From: Tetragonia tetragonoides
Lineage: Eukaryota > Streptophyta > Magnoliopsida > Caryophyllales > Aizoaceae
Assembly: GCA_038025085.1 (NCBI GenBank)
Contig: CM076142.1
Location: 32,828,001 to 32,892,000 of the forward strand
DNA length: 64,000 nucleotides
Reading direction: 5' to 3'
Shown here: positions 1 through 9,593 of the stretch, piece after piece
Layout: each line of letters begins with the position of its first letter
Position numbering within the stretch: position 1 is the stretch's first letter
Position numbers and translations under genes: made by a program
Notes under the pieces: model-generated
Seen by the model: only the letters and a program-made list of their open reading frames with translations
The model's database searches: none
Told to the model about the DNA's origin: nothing

Positions 1-431
1 ACTTATAGAAGCATGCAATCACTCCATAAGATCAAGTCATCACGTAGTTCAAATGTTTTTGTTTTTATTTTGCCCGGCACAGTTTATACTCTTGTGGGCT
101 CGGAGTACCTTTCCTTTTTTTTTTTAATGTGCAGTTTTAGCTCTTGCTTAGGAGTTTCCATTGCATCAACAATTTGGTAGGCTCTGGTTCATAGAAGCTT
201 TCTCCAGATCCTGATTTTTTTTTAAAGTAGAGTTGGTGCTTGTAAACTTTCTCCAAGTCTTAATACATTAAACTTTTTCATGTGCAGTTTAAACTCTTGC
301 TTAGGAGCATTGCAGATGCGAACTTCAAAGTTAGGATGAAGTTTACCCAAAGTCGTTCACCATCAGTAACTTTGTTGGCGTCATTTGTGTAGACACTATG
401 AACAACGAAGGTGCTAAAATGTACGAGGGTT
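1..431. other. AT-rich flank of element E1, no gene seen
   Basis: I see no convincing coding sequence. Two related stretches, near 127-155 and 280-308, share the words gtgcagtttta/gtgcagttta and ctcttgcttaggag, so part of this flank looks like a degenerate direct duplication. The last bases before the LTR, GGGTT at 427-431, are the candidate left target-site duplication of E1. This cannot be checked because the right end of E1 is missing. Confidence 0.4.
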
Positions 432-1722
432 TGTAGACGCCAAAAAAGCGTCTTCAGATTTCTCCGCAAAAGCCCGATGATGAAAGGAGTAATTTTTAAG
501 CTTGAACTGCTATTTTGATTTAATAGTTTAAAATAAGGTCTCAGACCTTTCTCCAAACACTCCTTTATTTTCATTCCATCCAAAAGCCCCGTTCAAGAGC
601 TTTCCAACGACACGTCTCATGCCTCATTCCGACCCCCGGCCGCCAAGTTGCGGTACAGGGGCAAAATCGTCTTTCGCCACTCAAGGGTAAAATAGTCTTT
701 TCCCATTTTTCGGATCATTAAAAATTTCCCGGAAGATAAAGACAGGCTGGATGATGTCATCCAGCTGGCTGCTGACAGCCGTCAGCGGCCTTGGAAAACG
801 TCCCAGGGCCGCTAGCGGCGCTATCTAGGGCCACGCGACGCTGCCTTTCTCCTCGGGCCCGACACATTTTTCAGGCCTGTTTCATTTTTCATCTCATTTT
901 CACCCGTCCAACCCTACTTCTTCACGCCTATTATAAACAACCATCCACCCTCAGTTCAAAACACACAGCCTACAGTTGGCAACCTCTATTCTCAGTTGAG
1001 TACTCCTGAGCTTCCCCCTCTTTCTTCTAAAAAGCTTGAGATCTATGTTTACTATTCTTGTCAAATATAGCCTACAGTTCAGGTACAAATTCCTGAGGGC
1101 TCAAATTAAAAGAATTGCCTAATTGTTTCTTTTTCTAAGTAGTCATAATGTAGATATCATGCTAGAATAACGTTTTTATTGCTTCCTAAATACTGTCTGT
1201 ATAGTCGTTGTGCTGCTCAACTCGTCAATCGAATGCATGTCTAAATAAGGGTTAAAATAAATGTCGTGATGCTTGTGGTGAACCAATTAATAGTCTAAGT
1301 CTAGGTTGTTACTACGGTTTTGCATGGGAATTATGTCTTTAAATTATTAAGCAAACATGAGTTAGTAGAGGCCGTCAGAATACGAGCGAGTTGGGTGCCT
1401 AACACCTTCCCACCTCGTACCTTCGCTCCCGAACCTATTATTCTTGGGTACTTATATGTTCTATATAAGCGGGAGTCTTTCTAAAAACATGATTAGTTCA
1501 CTTTCGCGCTATTGGGTTGTCCCTTCGATTTGTCCCTTCGATAAAACGCCGATAGCAGATTTGTGACCTCTTTCATGGTTTTTTCAATTCATGTCTTTTC
1601 AAAAGCTTTTCTAACTCGATGGTCCCTTGAACTTATCTAAGCCCCCAACTGACAAATTTTCTATAAGGACGCACTCCGGGGAAAAACAAAAGGATTGGTA
1701 ATGAAAATCCCGGGTCCTTACA
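432..1722 (+). repeat. 5' LTR of E1
   Basis: Starts TGTAGACGCC and ends TCCTTACA directly before the PBS, 1291 bp. It is homologous along its length to 13964-15226 and to the LTRs of E2. U3 holds a short palindrome GGATGATGTCATCC near 747-760 and a GC-rich stretch (780-835) with CTGACAGCCGTCAGCGG and GCTAGCGGC. This stretch is shorter than the matching array in the 3' LTR. Confidence 0.88.
929..938 (+). promoter_or_regulatory. LTR TATA box (E1, 5' LTR)
   Basis: Reads TATTATAAAC in the context CACGCC-TATTATAAACAACC. The same site in the 3' LTR and in E2 reads TATATAAAC, so this copy carries a one-base insertion. It would be the core promoter for the genomic RNA, with the start of R about 30 bp downstream. 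Confidence 0.6.
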
Positions 1723-1723
1723 G

Positions 1724-1741
1724 TGGCGACTTCACTGGGGA
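1724..1741 (+). other. Primer binding site of E1
   Basis: TGGCGACTTCACTGGGGA begins two bases after the LTR end CA. A PBS starts with TGG, the complement of the tRNA CCA end. The sequence resembles the tRNA-Arg-type PBS described for Ogre/Tat elements; this tRNA assignment is from memory and was not checked. Close variants occur at 27174, 29421 and 59537. Confidence 0.8.
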
Positions 1742-1898
1742 CTTATTTAAGAGGGTGAGACTCGAAAGTCAAGTTTGCTTAATTGTTTAAATAACATGTT
1801 CCATATTATTTTTGCATCATTTGCATCATTTGCATGTGCCTTGGCACAACCTTTTGACCCTTATCGACCCTCGAGGAAGTTTGTGTCACAACTCATAG

Positions 1899-1931
1899 AC
1901 AACGCGTATATCTAAAGGAATATACAGTTGT
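1899..1931 (+). other. Leader hairpin 1 (E1)
   Basis: ACAAC and GTATAT pair with ATATAC and GTTGT around the loop CTAAAGGA. The same stem and loop occur in E2 (29583-29615) and E3 (59697-59729). A structured element at this place could act in packaging or dimerisation of the RNA. That role is inferred from position only. Confidence 0.5.
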
Positions 1932-1990
1932 CCTATCGTGCAAATCGAGCTTCCTCACCCATGACTCATCAATCCTTTGTTGATGAAAAG

Positions 1991-2036
1991 AATTACAATC
2001 GATGTGTCGACCATCCGCCGGACGGAGGTTGTAATT
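1991..2036 (+). other. Leader hairpin 2 (E1)
   Basis: AATTACAA at 1991-1998 pairs with TTGTAATT at 2029-2036, with a CCG/CGG pair inside. E3 keeps the outer arms exactly; in E2 one arm has a substitution. Function unknown. Confidence 0.4.
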
Positions 2037-2906
2037 TGTCATGGTAACCTCACAGGAGCCAAAAGCCTTTAACCCACATTCACGCATCCACTTGCTTGTT
2101 GTGCATGTGTCATTGTTATGCCCGTCTGATCACATGTTTGCTTGTAAACTACGTTATTATAATGCTTGCTTGAATGCATGAATTACGTGATTATATGCCA
2201 ACATGTACCTACGTGCTAGGAGTCCTATTGCCCAAGGATGGTGCGAGAATTCAAGTTCAATAAACACTCATCATTTTCCCAATGATCTATTCTGAAAGTC
2301 ATGAACAATTTCTAGAGAGTCAGTCATTAATTTTCCCTCCCCTTTTTCTTATTTTGTATTTTTTCTTTTCTTTTGTTGTAATTCAGATTCGGTTTTAAAA
2401 AAAAATCATCAAAAAAAAAAAGGGCAAAAAGAAACTGCCGAAAAAAAAATTATATAAAGCAAAGAACCGAAATTTCTTTTTATTCATTTCATTTTTCATT
2501 TTCTTTGAGTCTAGGAAAATAAAATTAGGATAATCATTTTTTTTTTCTTATTTTCGTTCATTGAATTTATTTTCTCTGAATATTAGGGAAATATTTGGGC
2601 ATTTAGGCTTAAGGACCTTTCTTTTAGGACAATGTGTTTTCGACATGCGGGTCAAATTTTCATTAGATGAGAGTCTCATGTTCTTCGTTACTAAGTGCTC
2701 CTTGCTTCCTATTCAGCATAGAGGGTCCGAAGAAGAAGGGAAACCTTGAGAAAAGTTGGGCCCGGCCTTCGGCAAGGTTGGTTCGTCTACAACCGTCAAC
2801 ACCTCCCAGTTCCCACTTACCTCCACCACAAACAGCTTCACCATCAATAAATTCACCATCACTACACACCTTCTTCTCCACACCGATCGCCCCTCCCAAA
2901 TTCACG

Positions 2907-5680
2907 ATGCCTAAAACCATGGATGAAAGGTTTGATGACCTCATGAGTGAGCTGGAGAAGGTTCATCTCAGAATGGATGACATGGAAAGAAAGAGAGAAG
3001 AAAAAGTCCCTTCTGATTCCGATTCTGAGGAGGAAGGGTCCCATGCTATGCTAGATAAGATTAACTCCGTGCTCAAGAAAAGTGGTTTGGTTTCCAACTA
3101 TAGCGCCAATGTGGGGAAGTTCGACAATAAAATTAAGGGTAAGCTTCCAGCCAAGTTCTCTATGCCCGAAGTGCCCACTTTCACGGGGGTAGACAACCCC
3201 CAGGATCACCTGAAATCCTTCACTATTGACGTGGCTCTGAAAGGAATCAACAAGAAGCTCTATGCCCACTTGTTTCCTCAAAGCCTCGATACACATGCTC
3301 GACGTTAGTTCTATTCCTTAGACTTAGATAGCTACCCAACCTGGTCTGATTTCACCACGGTCGTCTTGGCTCGATATAAGGACAATGCCATTCTCCCCAT
3401 CACTCAGAGGGAGCTTGAAATCACTACTCAAGAGAGGAATAAGGGATTCACTAAATTCCTCCGTTGATGGAAGTCCAAGATAGCTGAAATGGTGGAGAGG
3501 CCTTCTGAAACTGAACAGATTAAGCATTTCATTAAGAACTTACAGCCGGCTTATAAAGGTCACCTGCAGTATCAGGCCATTGACTCATATCAACGTCTAT
3601 ATGACGTTGGTATTCTTATTGAAGATGATATCAACAAAAATAAAGACCAAGGCCCCCATAAGCCTTTCACTTATGGGAGAGACAAGAGGACGACTGCCGG
3701 AACCTCTTCTGGTCCTCAAGTCAACGAGGTGGCTGCTGTGAACACTTTTGCTGATAGAAGGATGCCAAGGGAATTCACCCCTCTTGGAATGACTCTGTCA
3801 CATGCTCTTGAAAGAATGATTAAGAATAATCTGCTGCAACCTATTGGACCAACTCCGGAAGCACTTGTCAAGAACCGTAACAGGAAAGAAGGGGAATACT
3901 GCAAGTATCATCAAGGAAAAGGGCACGACACCGACAACTGTTGGGCTCTTAACATGCTATCCAAGACAGAATTGAGAATGGTACCATACCCTTACCAAAA
4001 CCTGGTCAAGCACCCAGCAACTCGAACAACCCTTTGGGCGCCGTTTTACATATAAGTGTCGAAAATGCCTTGGGACTTGAAATTGCTGGAATATGGGACA
4101 GTGACGAGGAAGACGTGTGGGAGATTCAAACCAGATCACCCGTAGGAGTGGCCCACTTGACGCGCTCTGGTTGCCATTATAGGCCACCAAACATCTATAA
4201 TGACAGGATCCCGCCTCCAGCTGAGGAGGAAGTGGAAGAAATCCCCGCAAAGGAGAAAGAATCATCCATCATAGGACAACTCAAGAGAATCAAGGCTGAT
4301 ATCTCCATTTGGCAACTTCTAGCCTCATCCTATGAACATCGTCAAGCCATTTTGGAAGCTTTGTCAAAGGTCTCGGTATCGCCTGATATGAGGCCTGACG
4401 AACTGGTCAATTTCTTGGTAGGGGATAAAGCTAGGCCATCCATCACTTTATCGGACAATGAGTTACCACCAGAAGGGTCTTCACACAATAATGCTTTGTA
4501 CTTGACTGTATTCGCCATAGGCAAGTATGTACCCATGACCCTAGTGGACAACGGCTCAGCCGTAAATGTATGCCCATTAAGGACTGCAGCAAAACTAGAC
4601 ATCGACATCAATAATTTGGCTCACTCAGCGAAAGGCTTGCGCGCGTACGACAACTCCAGTCGAAAGGTGCTGGGCACCATAACTATGAACGTCACCTCCG
4701 GGGCTATAGAAAAAATGGTCCAGTTTTATGTGATGGATATTCCAGCTACATTCAACCTGTTGTTAGGACGACCTTGGCTTCACGGCTTAAACGCTGTAGC
4801 ATCTACCCTGCACCAGAAAGTCAAAATGATGTTGGAAGGCGAAATTGTGGAAATCGAAGCCAACCCCATCAAGGCAACCATTGATAAAACTCCTGTCTAG
4901 AAGATAGAGCATGATAGTGAAGATGTTGACTTATGGGGATTCTCCCCTGAAGAAGTAGCCGTCATAGAAGAAGATACTGAACCGCACAGCTCAGACAGTT
5001 CCAGGAAATTCGAGACCTACCCTTCTGAAGAAATAGGGGAGCCCGACGAGTTTGAAGAAGTAAAAGAAACCGTCGAGGGAATGTCCATCTATGTGGCACA
5101 TCACCACAATGCAATCCGGTAAATGAAAGAGAAAATCGCTTCGTTGGAACGACCCACAGAGTGTAACATTATTCTGGCCAAAGGAGAAGCCTGCTTCCAA
5201 CAAGACGAAATGTTCGACAAAATGGTCAAGTATCCAAGGAGGCCTACCCCTCGCACTCTTCCCAGGGATGGAAACCCCTATATTCGGTGCAAATACTGTG
5301 AGGCTAATGGGCACCACACTAACCAATGCAAGCAACTGAAAGAGGGTTATCACCACTTTCATTGATCGAGGGCCATGTGGTCGCCCAGCTCATGGGCCAG
5401 GAAAGGGTGGCACCGCTTCAACCGAAAGGAGTATACCCCGCTGAATGCTCGCATTGGCAATGTCATGAACACCCTCATATGGAGAGGGGACCTTAGAGCT
5501 ACAATCCCTTCTGACAACCTTCAAGAAGTGCACAGAGACCCCGACCTCTACTGTTGCTATCACCAGGTTTTCGGCCACTACACAGATGAATGTCTCCGTT
5601 TGAAAGACGACATACAAAGGATCATAGATAGCGGGGAGGTACCACCACCCCTGAAAGAGGAAGAAGAACCCTGGAACTGA
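2907..5680 (+). pseudogene. E1 gag-protease with extra zinc knuckles, degraded
   Basis: This is the capsid-like gag and aspartic protease polyprotein of the retroelement. In order: an acidic N-terminal region with coiled-coil character and the words PAKFSMPEVPTFTGV (about 2907-3300), the gag core (to about 3900), a knuckle-like C-K-Y-H-x-G-K-G-H-D-T-D-N-C at about 3898-3945, protease with the active-site motif LVDNGSAVN near 4540 and the conserved LLLGRPWLHG near 4760, then two more knuckle-like motifs, CKYCEANGHHTNQC (about 5287) and a YHQVFGHYTDEC-type motif (about 5560). Breaks include TAG at 3306, a further stop at about 3466, a one-base deletion near 3950, TAG at 4898 and a TAA near 5120. 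The ORF finally ends at TGA 5678-5680 after PWN. Knuckles downstream of protease are unusual, since gag normally carries its knuckle before it. Confidence 0.85.
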
Positions 5681-6079
5681 TTGGTTACTTACAAGAGTTA
5701 GAGGAATCGAGTCTGAGTCTTCAAGTCCTGTTGAGTTAGGGTCTTAGCTAAATCTTTAGGTTGAGTCTTGAACAAGGGGGTGTTCCGCTTTTATTTTCCT
5801 TCTAAGTCTAGTTTCCTTTTGGCGGGTATTAGGGACCCTCTTCCCTAAAGTCATGTGTGCTTATCTATTCCTGCAAAATCAATAAAAACTCCTCTTGCTC
5901 ATTTCTCTCTTTGTTTAACTATTGACAAATCCAATGAATACAGAGTTGCACAAATCATTAACTAATCAATTTGAGTAATGTAAGTGAACTTCGCAAAGCA
6001 AGAATACAGGTTCCCACTTTTGCAGGAATTTAAGCAACTGAACTCCCTCAACGATGCCACCCCTCGAGAAGACGAAGTG
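5681..6079 (+). other. E1 non-coding segment where RT and RNase H would be expected
   Basis: About 400 bp lie between the gag-PR stop and integrase. There is no RT motif. The segment has possible intron features: ATTAACTAATC as a branch-point-like word, GTAAGT at about 5980, and a 3' splice site ACTTTTGCAG ending at 6025. Matching segments occur in E2 (33450-33825) and E3 (61972-62359). Confidence 0.7.
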
Positions 6080-7387
6080 GGCCGACCTTTTGCAATAACA
6101 TCTACACGGAAATGATCTTAGCTCCGATCGAAGAAGACCTTTGGCACCAACATCTACGACTACATCACCAAAGGAGTATACCCTCAAGATGCCCCATTAA
6201 GAGCTCAATGGGCCATCCGTCTCTTAGCGGCACAATACATAGAATACAAGGGGGTTCTGTACAAAAAAAAATCTCACAACGGGATAAACCTCATATGTGT
6301 GAACGCCAAAGAAGCTGCAGAGATCATGGACGAAGTACACAATGGGGTGTGTGGGCCACACATGAATGGTCGGATGCTCTCCAAAAAGGTCTTACGGCTG
6401 GAATACTACTGGACCACTATGGAAAGGGACTGTTACGACCATGTCAAGAAATGTAAGAAGTGTCAAATATATGCCAACCTACAGCATATGCCACCCTCGA
6501 TGCTTCACAACTTCACTTCTCCTTGGCCATTTTCTGCATGGGGAATAGACATCATTGGAAAGATCACCCCAAAGGGCTCGGAAGGACATGAATACATGCT
6601 AGTAGCCATAGACTATTTTACCAAGTGGGTTGAAGCACAGCCCTATGCCATCCTTACCTCCAAACAAGTGTCCAAATTCATAAGGAACAACATCATTTGC
6701 CGATACGGTGGTCCCCATGAAATTATAAGTGACCACGGATCCAATTTTAAAGCCGAAACAACCACCCTCCTTAAAAGCTACAAAATTCAGCACCACAAAT
6801 CATCCTCTTACCGTCCCCAAACCAATTGTGCAGTAGAAGCCGCCAACAAAAACCTTAAAACTATCATTGAAAAGATGATAGAAAACTACAAGGATTGGCC
6901 CATCAAACTCCCATTTGCCCTTTGGGGGTATAGGACATCCATAAGATCCTCCACAGGAGCAACACCTTACTCCCTAGTCTATGGAATGGAAGCAGTTCTG
7001 CCCATAGAAGTCCACCTACCATTCATGCGCATAACCTTAGAAGGAGATATCCCCGAAACCCAATGGTTACAAACTCGCTATGAAGAGCTTATGTTCACAG
7101 ATGAGAGACGGCTACGAGCCCTAGACCATTCCCACATGTATCAGCAACGCATGGTGAGAGCATTCACCAAAAAGGTTCGACCCCGAAACCTAAAGGAAGG
7201 GGACTTGGGTTGGAAAGAATTACGAGCCCCAGTAACCGACCCTAGAGGCAAATTTCGACCGAATTGGTCCGGACCATTCATCATCAAAGACATCTTATCA
7301 GGAGGCGCCGTCAGACTCATGGATATTGATGGCACCGGGTTCAGCCAGCTCACCAACATGGATCAACTGAAGAAGTGTTACGTCTAA
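6080..7387 (+). pseudogene. E1 integrase (N-terminal part frameshifted)
   Basis: Ty3/gypsy integrase, which inserts the cDNA into chromosomes. The zinc-binding N domain is visible (H in EVHNG, H in GPHMNG, C-x2-C in KKCKKCQ), then the catalytic core with first Asp in WGIDIIG (about 6545), second Asp in ISDHGSNF (about 6733) and Glu in AVEAANKN (about 6838). A GPY/F-type end (WSGPFIIKDIL) follows near 7270. From 6299 to the TAA at 7387 the frame is open. Before that, relative to E3, there are small indels near 6150 and in the A-run at about 6267, so the N-terminal segment is out of frame. TNCAVEAA replaces the usual TNGAVEAA. Confidence 0.88.
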
Positions 7388-7394
7388 ATAATCG

Positions 7395-7437
<43 letters not shown>

Positions 7438-7718
7438 CGAACACTTATAGAACGAAGTACGCTGGCCTGATTCAACACTAGATACGTAGGTAACCCTTTC
7501 AAAGGGGCCCGGCCATAATCAATCAACAAATTCCATTCAACTCCTTCAAAAACAAAGTATAATCTTTATTCAAACTGAACGAATAAGCTTACATTGCGAG
7601 AATTAAAACTTCCTAAGAAAATAATGCAACTATGAGGGTTTAAGCTAAACAAATTCCTATAATTATCTTCTTTTGAAAACTAGACTTGCTTTCTTAGGAA
7701 ACTACTTTAATCCTTTTT
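7388..7718. other. Post-integrase spacer with A34 tract and conserved motif
   Basis: A run of 34 adenines occupies 7402-7435 just after the integrase stop. Next comes a block (about 7447-7500) with GGCCTGATTC and GATACGTAGGTAACCC that recurs after integrase in E2 (about 35161-35207) and in A (about 53611-53655). The rest is AT-rich 3' flank shared by the convergent sense and antisense units. Short A-runs sit at the same place in E2 and A. Confidence 0.6.
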
Positions 7719-9052
7719 TCATTTAGAAGGCACCGTTGAAGAGTTCTTCTTTACAGGACCCTGGCTTGAGGACGACATGTGATCGCTTCCTTGAGCTGGG
7801 GCCTTGCCTCTCTTCAGTACGTGGTAGTCTCCCATTCGAGAGAATTCCTTCCTTTTCGTGCCTCCTGTTTGTGAGTCATACCTAGGCTTTAGTTGGTCCC
7901 ACTCCTCATGACGAAGGACTCGTCTCGCTTCCCCATCACTGCAGGATAGCCAGTTCAGATAGGTCTCAGAAACCTGGGTGGTAGTGATCATCCGAGGTAC
8001 GGCCCAGCGATGCCGGCTACGCCAATACTTTCCCCATTCAGCAGCAAATTCAGTGGTTAGGGCAACTACATGGGGTCTCGTAGTCTCCTGACGAGGAATC
8101 ACCTGTCTCAAGCCATATTGCCTCATGACCCTACAAGGAAAGAAGAAAGCAGTCCTGTACAAACCCAGTATAGTAGTATGGGGGATCAGATCGTCACAGG
8201 CCACTAAAGAAGTCAAACTCCACCAGGACACATGCCAACGAATGACAGGTCCCGCCTGGAAAAAGGCATCCCATTCAGCCAGGGACTTTTCAGAATATAG
8301 CCTTCTCCTCACCAGAAAACTAGCAGCAGTATAAGTCTTCTTGGACCAAGTCCGAGGAACACAGATAATCAAATTATCCGGCGACTCTATCAACCTCAAA
8401 TGCTCGCATAACCAAATTTGAAGCAGCAGGGGGCTGCCCTAGAAAGCTTGGTTAGGAGATGTTTTCAACCCGTCAAGCCCAATAATGGTTTCTCTATCAC
8501 CAGATGGAAAGGAGAATGTCCTTCAACCATTTGATTAACCACGCGCAGCAACGAGGCTCTACCCATGTTTGAAGATTCTGCATTAACAAACAGCAGACGG
8601 TTTAACAGCCACAGTACAAAAGCCTGTCTACGGTAACGCCTGAATATGGCACCTTTTTCAGAAGGAATTGCGAATTTTTCGCAAATTTGAACCAAGTCCA
8701 CATCAGCACCAAGCACCATGTTTTTAGCCTTTGCAGATGACAAGCCCAAGGATTTCCTGTATAGATCCCTAAAACCATCTCTCACATAAGGCACAGCTGG
8801 GGGAAGAACGTCAGGAATATTAGTGATCGCAGCAAATTCCTCCACCAAAGGGCATAATTCAGAATTACCAAACCGGAAAACATGCAAGTCAGGATCCCAA
8901 TAATTCAAAGTAGAACCGAGAAGGGGCCACAATATTTTGGTTGGTTTTAAGTTTAGCAGGGTAGAAACGTGGAACGGGGCTAGTTCGAGTTTATCTTCTA
9001 CAGTCAGATTTTTGCACCAAGTATCGAAAAAATCTTCAAAGGATTTCACCAT
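7719..9052 (-). pseudogene. Antisense gene 2 of E1: PMD-like/DUF7745-like protein
   Basis: Start ATG is at 9052 (MVKSFEDFFDTW). The recognisable core is YWDPDLHVFRFGNSELCP followed by LVEEFAAITNIPD, which resembles plant proteins annotated as DUF7745 or aminotransferase-like plant mobile domain. After it come a Trp/Arg-rich middle (PRTWSKKTYTAASFLV, WHVSWWSLTSLVACDD), a motif RVMRQYGLRQVIPRQ and a Lys/Ser-rich tail. Compared with E2 there is a one-base deletion near 8504 and an in-frame TAG near 8442. The same gene occurs at 35432-36741 and 54606-56121. An intron present in copy A (55356-55459) is exactly absent here. Function unknown; a nuclear role is only a guess from the PMD family. Confidence 0.75.
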
Positions 9053-9593
9053 GGCGGAAAATTGGAAAAGCTTAGGAAAGTTAAAGGGGATATGAAAAAG
9101 CGGTACAACATCAAGAACCCCAAGCACCCTATTTATAGGCAAGCACGCGGGCCGAAAAAGAAAAAAAAAAAAGAGGCTGTCAGCAGACTGGTCAGCGCCG
9201 CTAGCTGGCACTACTCTGGCCCCAGCCCGACTTCCTTTCTGCTCCGGTCCACATTTCTGCTCCAAGTGACCCGATTTCAGTCCAGTTCTTAGCACCCGCG
9301 CGGAATAACCAAGCCCGAGACTCTCTTAGATTTATTTTTTTTATTATTATTTCTTTTTTTTATGGGGTATAATATGTGAAAATTTTGCGTTTTACTTGCA
9401 TTTTTTTTTTATTTTTCCCTAAACTTATAGCTTTATTCTACTGCACAACACTTTGCATCAAGTAGATCGGACGGGCATGACTGAGTCATTATAACATGTT
9501 CATGCATATCAAAAAAAATGTGTGTAAGTGTTACACCCAAAACAGGAGTTCAAAGATTCAAAGAGCAATGTTCACAAAGCGGCCCAACATCAT
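9053..9593 (-). promoter_or_regulatory. Promoter region of antisense gene 2 and 3' flank of gene 1 (E1)
   Basis: Read on the minus strand, CCTATAAATAGG (9128-9139) lies about 76 bp upstream of the gene 2 ATG and is exactly conserved in E2 (36815-36826). Further upstream, 9175-9220 holds GGCTGTCAGCAG and CAGCGCCGCTAGC, words also present in the F1 LTR U3 in the same direction relative to transcription. The part from 9300 to 9593 is T-rich 3' flank of gene 1. Confidence 0.6.

Larger units (their letters stand above)
1742..2906 (+). other. E1 leader region
   Basis: About 1.2 kb of non-coding leader between PBS and gag, conserved in E2 and E3. It contains two inverted repeats (1899-1931 and 1991-2036), homopolymer-rich DNA (2395-2560) and a conserved 3' splice-site context: TTACTAA, a pyrimidine-rich stretch, then TATTCAG ending at 2716. 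The first gag ATG used here is at 2907. In E2 an ATG lies further upstream (30541) at a site that reads TTG in E1. Confidence 0.6.

Noticed and set aside
278..1009. Open frames of 70-100 codons in the left flank and in the 5' LTR
   Set aside because: They lie in AT-rich flank or LTR sequence and have no recognisable domain.
3051..3296. Antisense frames inside gag, protease and integrase
   Set aside because: They mirror the sense coding sequence; unlike the antisense genes after integrase they have no conserved domain or splice structure.
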